A DNA stretch of 64,000 bases, taken from positions 109,947 to 173,946 of the forward strand of contig NZ_AUBC01000005.1 of the NCBI RefSeq assembly GCF_000429045.1, given 5' to 3'. Of this stretch, positions 31,442-38,646 are shown in pieces; positions within the stretch are counted from its first letter, which is position 1; each line of letters begins with the position of its first letter. Made by a program: the position numbers and the translations under genes. The DNA is from Salinarimonas rosea DSM 21201 (GTDB taxonomy: Bacteria; Pseudomonadota; Alphaproteobacteria; Rhizobiales; Beijerinckiaceae). The notes under the pieces are model-generated. The model was not told the DNA's origin, ran no database searches, and saw only the letters and a list, made by a program, of their open reading frames with translations.

Positions 31442-34400
31442 TCACGGAGGGGCTGGATGTCCTACGAGTTCTTTGCGATCGACGACGCGCGGCGCCTGAG
31501 GGACGAGGTCCTCGAGCACGTCGTCGAGGAGGTCGATCATTACGGGCTGTCCGAGATCGTCTGCGCCGATGCAAACGAGGGCGAGGCCGAGGCCGTCGGA
31601 GACCGCGACACCATCCTCGCCGCCGTCCGCGACGAGATCGTCCGGCGCGACATCCGCGCTCCCCAGATCCGACGCTACCTGCCCGGCTTCCGCGGGAAGA
31701 TGCTCAGCCGTCTGAGGAGCGGCGACTTCGACGGCGTCAGCCTGCTGCGCGCCCTGCAGCTCGCCCGCGCCGTCGGCCTCGACGTCGGCGTCGTCGTGCG
31801 CCGCCGCTAGATCCGCCTCGCCGCGCCAGTCGCACATCGCGAGCCGGACGTCCTGGCGGGCGACGGCGACCTCGCGATCGTACGCGCCCTCGCGCTTGGT
31901 CTCCGCGTTGCGCTTGCTCCACTCGTAGAGGCACTCGAGGAACGGCGTGCGCAGGGTGTCGAGCTCGTCGGGCGTGCGCGCCGGCGCCGGGACCAGTGCC
32001 GCGCCGCGCTGCACGAGCTCGACGTTCTCGACCTGGATCCCGTGCGCCTCGGCGGCCCCGCGGTAGCGCTCGACCGGGTCCTCGCACGACGACTGCACCA
32101 TCGCGTGCCACGATTTGGTGCCCGGGCCGGCGTCCGCCCGCACGAGCGTCATGCCCCAGTTCCCGCGGCCCTTGAGAGCGCGGTTCCACCCTGCCTTGTT
32201 GCCCATCTCGCCGGCCTCGACGCCGTAGACCTTCTGCCAGATCCGGTCGCAGACGACGCCGTAGGCGCCGTGCGCCATGATCCACGGATCGCAGACCGAC
32301 AGGATCCCGTCGAGCGTGTGGACCTCGTCGATGATGAAGTTCGACGGGATGACGTTGGTGAAAAGGTAGAGCACCGGCGGCGGTCCGTGCCGGTGCACGG
32401 CGCGCAGGCGGCCTTCCGTCTGCACGAGCTCCTCCTCGCGCCAGGACAGGTCGATGGCCTCTGCGAGGCTGCCGGGCATCGTGCCGACCTCGATCTCGAG
32501 ATCGTGCCCGGTGCGCAGCTCGACGATCCGCCCGCGGCGCGGCCGCAGCAGGGGCTTGATGACCTTCTTGCCGTCGGGCCGCTCGACCTCGATCTCGCCG
32601 GTGCCGTCGATGTCGAAGATCGGCTCGCGCCGGTCCGCCGGGAGCTGATGCTGGAGCGCTGCGACGGTGGCGTCGACGACGTCGATCGGCATCTCGGAGC
32701 GTCCGATCGCGATGCACGCGACGTAATTCTTGGCGAAATCCAGTCCACGCAACGCGCCGTAGTGCGCGAAGCTGGCGTTCTCCGGCGCCGGCCAGCGGTG
32801 CGTGAGCAGCCTGCGCACGGCGCGCGTCGCGACCACCAGGACGCGCCCGTAGCCGTGCTGGCCGCAGATCCCGATGATCGCGTTGCGGACCTGCGCGACG
32901 AGGTGCGCCGCGCCGGCACGCATCTCCGGCGGGTCCTCCGGGCGCGGGATGAAGCGACTCGCCGCGAAGCTGTGATCCATCACCGCGACGCGCCGGATCC
33001 GGCTCGGCATCTCCCGGCCCTGCACGATGATCTCGTGCTGGGGGTAGAGCAGCCCGAGGATTTCCTGCCGCGCCGAGGCGTCGAGCAGGATCGTCGGCGA
33101 CGCGGACCAGTTCGGCTTCGACATCCAGGCGATGCGGATCGTGCGGTCCCAGATCGGCTTGCCCTTCTTCGTCTCGCCGATCCGCCTGCGCAGGAGCTGG
33201 ATGCGCCGCTCGGGCGTGGCCGTGACCTTCCCCTCGAGGATCGCCCCCGGCTTGGCGTCCTCGACCAGCGCCTCGAGCCGCTCCTGCACGATTAGATGCA
33301 GGCGGCGCTCCTCATGGAGGCGGTCCCCCTTCGGCGCGTCCGCGAGCTCCTCGAGCCGCCACATCTCCGTGTCAGGGGTGATGTCGCGGACCCTGGACCC
33401 CATGCCGCCGCACACGCGCGCGGCGCTCTTGACGAGCTCGAGGGCGGCCTGCGTCGCGGCCTCGCGCACGCTCTCGAGCGTCTCGACGCGGCCCTCGGCG
33501 CGGGCCTTGCGCACGAGCTTGCGAGCCTCGACCCGGACCATCGCGTCCGCGAGGTCGGCGCCGTGGAGCAGCGCGATCCGGTAGACGCGGTTGACGTCGC
33601 GGCGCTCGTCCAGCAGGTCCTCCGCCGTCGTCCCCTCCTCCTTGTCCTTCTTCGTCACGAGGGGCTTGGCGCGTTCCTTCAGGAGCACGTCGAGGCCGAG
33701 GCGGGCCTGATGGACCAGGGTCTTGGTGATGGATTCGTCGACGATCAAGACGCGTGCCTGCGCGATTTCCTTCGGGATCGTCATCGCGACGAGCGCATGC
33801 GGCACGAGCACCATGTCGACCGTGGCCAGCTCCTGGCGGATCTTCTGGTACGGGCAGCGCGCGTAGGCCTCGCAGTAGGCGGGCTCGCGACGGGTCTCCT
33901 CGACGACGGTGCCGTCGGGCTGCTCGTGCCGCTCTGTGACCTCGACGTCCGCCTTGCAGACGGCGGCCGAGGACAGTCCGCACGCGCGCAGGGCGCGGAT
34001 CTTCTGCGGGAACTCGCAGCCGCTCCGTTCCTTGCCGCCGTAGGCCGCCACGCGCACGCCGTCGGCGTCCTCGAGGATCCGGGCCTCGCCGCCGCGCAGG
34101 ACCTCCCGGAAGCCGAGGCGCTCGAGGATCTGCGCAGCCTCGCCGAGGTTCGTCCAGGCAGGGGACGCGAAGACGACCGGCCCGGGGTCCACGTCGAACA
34201 GGCGCCGGCGGCGCCCGGACAGCCAAGCGGTGATGCCGCGCAGCGTGTCCGTCGTCTTGCCGGATCCGACGCCGTAGGTCTGGAGCCACAGGGGGATGCG
34301 CTCGGGCAGCGGCTTGCCGTCGAGCTCGTCGAGGCGCTGCTCGATCGCGTGCCAGCCGAAGAGCATGTCCCAGCCGAGCTCGGTGCTGGCAACGGCCGGC

Positions 34401-35875
34401 GAGTCGGGGATCGCGCGCTCCTGGCGCTTGCGCTCGCGGTCGACGTCGTGGACGGCGAGCACGGACGTGAGCCCGGTCTTCGCGTCCTTGTCGAAGACCT
34501 GCGCCTTGGGCTCGGGGAGCCAGGACAGATCCCTGCCCCTCTTCGGATAGGGGATCGCGGCCTTGTGCGGGCGCAGGTACCGCTGGCCGTCGGCGGAGCG
34601 GACCATGCGGTACGGCTGCACCTGCGAGCCGTCGGCGTACTGCAGCTCGCCGCGCCGCGCCTTGTGCGCGTTCGACCAGACGTCCGACGAGATTTTGGCG
34701 TGGAGCCCGCGCTGGCTGTAGTCCCGGTCGCCGGTGACCATGCGCGCGAGCAGGTGCTGGTACAGTGCCTCGATGAGGCCGCGCACGCCTTCGTCCGTGC
34801 CGAGATGCTGCACGTTCGCGATGATCGCCGCCCAAACGTGGTCGCGGACGAAAGCGTGGCGGTTGTGCTCGACGAGACCGTCGGCGTTGCGGGGGAAGTC
34901 CTCTTCCCTGCCCTCCGGGATCCGGAGCTCGCCCTCCGGGATGAAGTCGACGATCTCGACGCCGCGGGACCCCGTGCCGCGGACGACCTTGAACTCGCGC
35001 GCGATCCGCTCGCGCAGCTCGGCGATCTGCGCGGCCGTCACGAGCGGCGCGTGCTCGGGGCCGGCGATCGCCGGATGGAGGCCATCCCATGCGTACGGCA
35101 GGCCCGTCTTGTGATGGATGCCGTAGGCCGTGAAGGGTCGGTTGCCCGCGAGGAACTCGACCGCGTGCTTCTCGGCCGTAGCGAACCCGATCGCGGTGGT
35201 GTCGAAGGCCTCGAGGCACCGATAGACGAGCAGAATCTTCGGCGCGTTGCCGGTGCGTCGGAAGGGGGTCGGCCCGAGGGTCTCGACGACGATTTCCTCG
35301 ACGCGACGCGCCATCGCCGCGACCGCGATCGGATCCATGCCGGGCGCGTCGCTCGGGTGAATGTCGATGTCGATGCCGACCGCTCCGGTCCCGGCGCCGG
35401 TCATGGCGATGTTCTCGCGGGCCTCGGTCCCCTGGTACATCCAAGCCCAGTCTTGCCAGGTCATGCCCGTCGGACGCGTCAGCTGCCGCACGAACGCGAT
35501 CATCTTTCCGTAGCAGCGGCTCGGCTCGCGCCCGCGCTGCTGCGCGAACCAGAGCCAGCCCTTCTTCGTCAACGCGGGCCCATGCGTGAGCACGAGATTG
35601 AAGGATTCGTCGGTGGGGACGCGCCAGTCCAGCAGGTCCTCCCGCGTCGCGAGCTCCTCGAACGCGAGGCGGGCCCTGTCGGTCTCGTGCCAGAACTGGC
35701 CGGTGAGGCCGTCGCTGTAGATGAGGTTCGGATGCAGCGGCAGCTTCGTCTTCTCGAGCTGCAGCATCGGCCCGCCCTTGACGGACGACCACAGGTGGGT
35801 CGGCCCGGTGGAGCGACGCACGTGCGGCGACGCGAGGGTGAAGTACCTCGGCCTGACACCTCTGGTTGGTAGCAT
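31442..35875 (-). CDS. primase-polymerase / helicase-like replication protein (about 1477 aa)
   Basis: A very large replication protein. The N-terminal part has a bifunctional primase-polymerase pattern (AVGIDIDIHPSDAPGMDPIA near residue 165, then GPTPFRRTGNAPKILLVYR). The middle has Walker A GVGSGKTT near residue 535 and a Walker B-like VLIVDES, implying a helicase. Cys-containing stretches (YCEAYARCPYQK) may bind zinc or an Fe-S cluster. ATG 35875 is used; ATG 35767 is possible. The last ~123 codons run antisense to the 31457-31810 gene and look unconstrained, so the functional C-terminus may end near 31810. Confidence 0.8.
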   Translation of the reverse strand: MLPTRGVRPRYFTLASPHVRRSTGPTHLWSSVKGGPMLQLEKTKLPLHPNLIYSDGLTGQFWHETDRARLAFEELATREDLLDWRVPTDESFNLVLTHGPALTKKGWLWFAQQRGREPSRCYGKMIAFVRQLTRPTGMTWQDWAWMYQGTEARENIAMTGAGTGAVGIDIDIHPSDAPGMDPIAVAAMARRVEEIVVETLGPTPFRRTGNAPKILLVYRCLEAFDTTAIGFATAEKHAVEFLAGNRPFTAYGIHHKTGLPYAWDGLHPAIAGPEHAPLVTAAQIAELRERIAREFKVVRGTGSRGVEIVDFIPEGELRIPEGREEDFPRNADGLVEHNRHAFVRDHVWAAIIANVQHLGTDEGVRGLIEALYQHLLARMVTGDRDYSQRGLHAKISSDVWSNAHKARRGELQYADGSQVQPYRMVRSADGQRYLRPHKAAIPYPKRGRDLSWLPEPKAQVFDKDAKTGLTSVLAVHDVDRERKRQERAIPDSPAVASTELGWDMLFGWHAIEQRLDELDGKPLPERIPLWLQTYGVGSGKTTDTLRGITAWLSGRRRRLFDVDPGPVVFASPAWTNLGEAAQILERLGFREVLRGGEARILEDADGVRVAAYGGKERSGCEFPQKIRALRACGLSSAAVCKADVEVTERHEQPDGTVVEETRREPAYCEAYARCPYQKIRQELATVDMVLVPHALVAMTIPKEIAQARVLIVDESITKTLVHQARLGLDVLLKERAKPLVTKKDKEEGTTAEDLLDERRDVNRVYRIALLHGADLADAMVRVEARKLVRKARAEGRVETLESVREAATQAALELVKSAARVCGGMGSRVRDITPDTEMWRLEELADAPKGDRLHEERRLHLIVQERLEALVEDAKPGAILEGKVTATPERRIQLLRRRIGETKKGKPIWDRTIRIAWMSKPNWSASPTILLDASARQEILGLLYPQHEIIVQGREMPSRIRRVAVMDHSFAASRFIPRPEDPPEMRAGAAHLVAQVRNAIIGICGQHGYGRVLVVATRAVRRLLTHRWPAPENASFAHYGALRGLDFAKNYVACIAIGRSEMPIDVVDATVAALQHQLPADRREPIFDIDGTGEIEVERPDGKKVIKPLLRPRRGRIVELRTGHDLEIEVGTMPGSLAEAIDLSWREEELVQTEGRLRAVHRHGPPPVLYLFTNVIPSNFIIDEVHTLDGILSVCDPWIMAHGAYGVVCDRIWQKVYGVEAGEMGNKAGWNRALKGRGNWGMTLVRADAGPGTKSWHAMVQSSCEDPVERYRGAAEAHGIQVENVELVQRGAALVPAPARTPDELDTLRTPFLECLYEWSKRNAETKREGAYDREVAVARQDVRLAMCDWRGEADLAAAHDDADVEADGAGELQGAQQADAVEVAAPQTAEHLPAEAGQVASDLGSADVAPDDLVADGGEDGVAVSDGLGLALVCIGADDLGQPVMIDLLDDVLEDLVPQAPRVVDRKELVGHPAPP
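31457..31810 (+). CDS. small HTH-like protein nested antisense in primase 3' end
   Basis: A 117-aa protein with GGAGG before the ATG and very strong G/C third-position bias, both supporting real coding. The C-terminal half (RRYLPGFRGKMLSRLRSGDF, then SLLRALQLARAVGLDVGVVV) resembles the C-terminal helices of XRE/antitoxin-like DNA-binding proteins. It lies wholly antisense within the last ~370 bases of the leftward primase-like frame. A CTTGC element at 31408 precedes it. Confidence 0.65.
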   Translation: MSYEFFAIDDARRLRDEVLEHVVEEVDHYGLSEIVCADANEGEAEAVGDRDTILAAVRDEIVRRDIRAPQIRRYLPGFRGKMLSRLRSGDFDGVSLLRALQLARAVGLDVGVVVRRR

Positions 35876-35982
35876 ATCCCTGTTTCCCCGACTGCCCGTA
35901 GACGCACACGTCGGGTTCCCAGGCCCGACGGATTCGAATGTAGCCGCGGCGCACGCACGGGGCAACGGGGTCCGCGAACGTT

Positions 35983-36015
35983 TTCGCCGCGCACGCCGTA
36001 GCCATTGTCAACACC
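35983..36015 (-). promoter_or_regulatory. leftward promoter with 20-bp block shared with 7819-7838
   Basis: The block CCGTAGCCATTGTCAACACC gives a perfect TTGACA on the minus strand (36011-36006), about 130 bases before the primase-like start. The -10 is weak in both copies, so an activator or phage-specific factor may be needed. Confidence 0.5.
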
Positions 36016-36108
36016 TAGACCGGCAACACCCCTACGGTCCTTGAAAACAAAGGAGCGTAGCCCCGTACGACTCCTTTCGCGGCGGATTGGAAATAGCTGC
36101 GATTTCTT

Positions 36109-36130
36109 CCTTGCCCGTCCGCGAGCAAGG
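36109..36130. promoter_or_regulatory. dyad CCTTGC-N10-GCAAGG before the lysis operon
   Basis: A perfect 6-bp inverted repeat in the divergent gap 35876-36201, beginning with the TTCCTTGC word found before many phage genes. The gap also holds AAAGGAG/CTCCTTT arms and the large hairpin at 36134. Confidence 0.4.
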
Positions 36131-36133
36131 ATT

Positions 36134-36181
36134 CACGCGTGGCCGGGGCATTGTCCGATGCATGCCGACCGGCCACGCGTG
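36134..36181 (+). repeat. dispersed hairpin element, copy 6, with 13-bp outer stem
   Basis: The core GGGGCATTGTCCGATGCA at 36145-36162 sits between perfect 13-bp arms (CACGCGTGGCCGG at 36134-36146 and its complement at 36169-36181). It ends 20 bases before the endolysin start, so it lies in that gene's leader. Confidence 0.85.
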
Positions 36182-36201
36182 GAGGCGGACGGAGGCATGC
36201 C

Positions 36202-37095
36202 ATGGACCGCCAGATCTTCTTCGACACGATCCGCAAGAGCGTCTTCGGCGGCCGCCTGACGACCGCGCAGGTCGCCGGCATGGAGACGATGCTCGACACG
36301 TGGGGCGACCTCTACCCGTCCGCCCGCGCAGAGTGGATCGCGAACAGCCTCGCGCAGGTGAAGCGCGAGACCGGATCCTTGATGGTCCCGATCAAGGAAA
36401 CGGTCATGGCCTCCCACCGTGACCGCAATCCTTCAGACCGCACCGTCATCCAGCGCCTCGACCGCGCCTTCGCGAAGGGGCAGCTGCCGTGGGTCGAGGA
36501 GATCTACTGGCGCGAGGGCTGGTTCGGCCGCGGCCTCATCCAGATCACGCACGAGCGCAACTACTCGATCCTCGGAAACCGTCTCGGGCGCGACCTTGTG
36601 GGCGATCCGTCGCTCGCGCTCGAGCCCCGCATCTCCGCCGAGATCGCCATCGTCGGCATGGTCGAGGGCCACTTCACCGGACGCTCGCTCGCCGACGTCG
36701 CGTGGGACGAGCCGGATCCGGTGAAGCGCAAGCGCGGCGTCATGCGCGCCCGGCGCATCGTCAACGGGCCCGACGGCAGCGACGCCGAGGTCTACGCCGA
36801 CCACATGGCATTCCTCGCGGCGCTCGAAGCCGCCGGCTACGCGCCGCGCGTCGAGGTCCCGCCGCGCCGGCCCGCCCCCGAGCCCGAATATGTCGCCGAG
36901 CGCGAACTGCCGATCGGCGGCGTCGTCGCGACCGAGACGAGCCGGCCGGCGATGCTCTCGGAGTCCGACTACCTGATCTCGCACGCCGAGGCTGCGCGCC
37001 TGACGGCGACGGCGAAGCCCTCCGCGCCCGCGTCCGGAGGCTGGCTCGCCGCTCTCCTCGGCGCCATCGCTCGCATCTTCTCCCGGAGGGCCTGA
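36202..37095 (+). CDS. endolysin, GH19/lysozyme-like
   Basis: A 297-aa peptidoglycan-degrading enzyme for host lysis. The catalytic domain (residues ~1-205) has LAQVKRETGSL (catalytic Glu region) and YWREGWFGRGLIQITHERNY, the hallmark of chitinase-19/lysozyme-superfamily endolysins. A Pro-rich linker (PPRRPAPEPEYVAE) leads to a short hydrophobic C-terminus (WLAALLGAIARIFSRR) that may touch the membrane. GGACGGAGG precedes the ATG at 36202. The large hairpin in its leader could restrain early translation. Confidence 0.88.
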   Translation: MDRQIFFDTIRKSVFGGRLTTAQVAGMETMLDTWGDLYPSARAEWIANSLAQVKRETGSLMVPIKETVMASHRDRNPSDRTVIQRLDRAFAKGQLPWVEEIYWREGWFGRGLIQITHERNYSILGNRLGRDLVGDPSLALEPRISAEIAIVGMVEGHFTGRSLADVAWDEPDPVKRKRGVMRARRIVNGPDGSDAEVYADHMAFLAALEAAGYAPRVEVPPRRPAPEPEYVAERELPIGGVVATETSRPAMLSESDYLISHAEAARLTATAKPSAPASGGWLAALLGAIARIFSRRA

Positions 37096-37096
37096 C

Positions 37097-37297
37097 ATGG
37101 CCGTCTGGATCCGAATCGGCCTGCGCTACCTCGCCGGCATGCTCGTCATGAAGGGGCTGCTGACCGAGTCCGAGTCGCACGTCCTCGCCGGCGATCCCGA
37201 GCTGGTGGCCGCCCTCGAGGTCGCAGTCGGCACCGCGATCGCCGCCGGCACGGAGGCCGCCTACGCGCTCGCCAAGCGCCTCGGGTGGAGGACGTGA
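37097..37297 (+). CDS. small lysis-cassette protein, possible holin (66 aa)
   Basis: A 66-aa protein one base after the endolysin stop. It has amphipathic and hydrophobic helices (IRIGLRYLAGMLVMKGLL and LVAALEVAVGTAIAAGTEAA) and a basic end. Position between endolysin and spanin-like genes suits a holin or antiholin, but hydrophobicity is moderate. Function inferred. Confidence 0.55.
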   Translation: MAVWIRIGLRYLAGMLVMKGLLTESESHVLAGDPELVAALEVAVGTAIAAGTEAAYALAKRLGWRT

Positions 37298-37299
37298 GC

Positions 37300-37551
37300 A
37301 TGCTCGCCGCCGCCTGGACCTGGATCGCGGGATCCCGCCTCGGACGCGCCGTCGGCGCGCTCGCCCTCGCGGCCGCGGCCGTCGGCCTCGCCTTCCTTCA
37401 GGGCGTCAGTCGCGGCCGTCTGCAGGAGCGCGTGCGGCGCGACCAGATCGCCCTCGACGCCGTGCGCGAGATCCGCCGCGTCGAGGACCGTGTCGCCCGA
37501 CTCCCGCGCGACGAGAAGGTCGAGCGGCTCAAGCGCTGGAGCCGCCGATGA
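37300..37551 (+). CDS. i-spanin (Rz)-like protein
   Basis: An 83-aa protein starting at ATG 37300 after GTGGAGGACG. A single N-terminal membrane helix (about residues 10-34, GSRLGRAVGALALAAAAVGLAF core) is followed by a charged periplasmic coiled coil (RVRRDQIALDAVREIRRVED). Its stop overlaps the start of the small lipoprotein, the usual Rz/Rz1 pairing that fuses inner and outer membranes in the last step of lysis. Confidence 0.7.
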   Translation: MLAAAWTWIAGSRLGRAVGALALAAAAVGLAFLQGVSRGRLQERVRRDQIALDAVREIRRVEDRVARLPRDEKVERLKRWSRR

Positions 37552-37739
37552 TCCGCGTGCTCGCACTCCTCGCCGTCCTCGTCGTCGTCGGCTGCGCCCG
37601 CACCGTCGGCGACTTCTGCGACGTCGCCTCACCCATCCGCCTCGAGCCGGAGACGATCGACCGCCTGACGGACGACGAGCTCGACCTCGCCCTCGCCCAC
37701 AACGACTACGGCGCCGCAGCGTGCAGCTGGAGCCCCTGA
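37548..37739 (+). CDS. o-spanin (Rz1)-like lipoprotein
   Basis: A 63-aa protein with a signal sequence MIRVLALLAVLVVVGC ending in a lipobox Cys, so mature lipidation at residue 16 is expected. Short length, overlap with the upstream i-spanin-like gene and lysis-cassette position all fit an outer-membrane spanin. The Pro content is lower than in lambda Rz1. Confidence 0.7.
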   Translation: MIRVLALLAVLVVVGCARTVGDFCDVASPIRLEPETIDRLTDDELDLALAHNDYGAAACSWSP

Positions 37740-37740
37740 C

Positions 37741-38064
37741 GTGACCACGATGCTCGATCTCCTCAAGAGCGCCTCCGGGCTCCTCGCGCTCCTCGCGGCC
37801 GTAGCCGGCCTGGTCGGCGGATGGTTCGTCATGCGCACCAAGGCCGACAGCAACGAGCGTCGCGTCAGCGCACTCGAGGACCGCGCGGCGCGGATCGAGA
37901 AGGAGGCCGCGGACTTCCGCATCGAAGTCGCTCGCAGCTACGTACCGCACGATAAGCTCCGCGAGGTCGAGGAGCGCCTGGCCCGGCGCATGGACGCGAT
38001 CGACACGGCCATCCGAGAGGGCCATCGGGCCCTCATGGAGCTGCTATCGCGGAGGGGTGCGTGA
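37741..38064 (+). CDS. membrane-anchored coiled-coil protein (107 aa)
   Basis: GTG start. One N-terminal membrane helix (ASGLLALLAAVAGLVGGWFV) is followed by ~70 residues of charged coiled coil (RVSALEDRAARIEKEAADFR). The topology resembles phage DUF2730-type proteins and some spanins or holin partners. It lies within the lysis run and overlaps the next gene by four bases. Confidence 0.6.
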   Translation: MTTMLDLLKSASGLLALLAAVAGLVGGWFVMRTKADSNERRVSALEDRAARIEKEAADFRIEVARSYVPHDKLREVEERLARRMDAIDTAIREGHRALMELLSRRGA

Positions 38065-38630
38065 CCGCGCTGCGCGCCGCCCTCCTCGCCGTGATGGCGA
38101 TCCTGGCGGCGCCGATCGTCGCCGCGGCGGCCGCCGGCGCGATGGCGCCCGTCGACGCCTTCCTGAGCCTCCGCTTCGCTGCGGTCCCGCAGGCCGAGTT
38201 CGAGGATTGGATGCGGCGCGAGCCCGGCCTGGTCCCGGGCCTCGCCGCGCACGTCCTGCAGGGCGACGAGCGCACGGCGGAATACCTGCTCTGCAATCCC
38301 TGTGTCGTCCCCGCCAACCGCCCGGACCCGGGTGGCAGCGTCCTTCGCTATCGCTTCGCGGCCTGGTGGATGTCCATGCGCGGCGCACGCCTCGAGGTCG
38401 ACGGCGCCTGCGGGTCCGCCTGCACGATCCTCGCCGACGTCCTGGCGACGCGCGGGCTCGCCTGCCGCGGGCCGCACGCCGAGCTGTGGTTCCACGCCGC
38501 CAAGGACGCCGACGGCACGCTGTCGGACATCGCCTACTCCCCGCCGATCGAGGCCGCGCTCGCGCCTCTCGACGAGGGCTTCCAGATCCTGAAGGGCGAC
38601 GCCCTGGCGGAGATCCTACCCACCTGCTGA
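38061..38630 (+). CDS. secreted ClpP-like/crotonase-like protein
   Basis: A 189-aa protein with a Sec signal peptide (LRAALLAVMAILAAPIVAAA). The mature part has GACGSACTILADVLA and ACRGPHAELWFHAA, a pattern known from secreted alphaproteobacterial proteins of ClpP-like fold in which the SACT Ser sits at the nucleophile position and FHA follows. It is encoded directly after the lysis cassette, overlapping it by four bases. It could be a periplasmic accessory factor or a lysogenic conversion gene; no activity can be claimed. Confidence 0.6.
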   Translation: MTALRAALLAVMAILAAPIVAAAAAGAMAPVDAFLSLRFAAVPQAEFEDWMRREPGLVPGLAAHVLQGDERTAEYLLCNPCVVPANRPDPGGSVLRYRFAAWWMSMRGARLEVDGACGSACTILADVLATRGLACRGPHAELWFHAAKDADGTLSDIAYSPPIEAALAPLDEGFQILKGDALAEILPTC

Positions 38631-38646
38631 TCGACGGAGGCACCGA

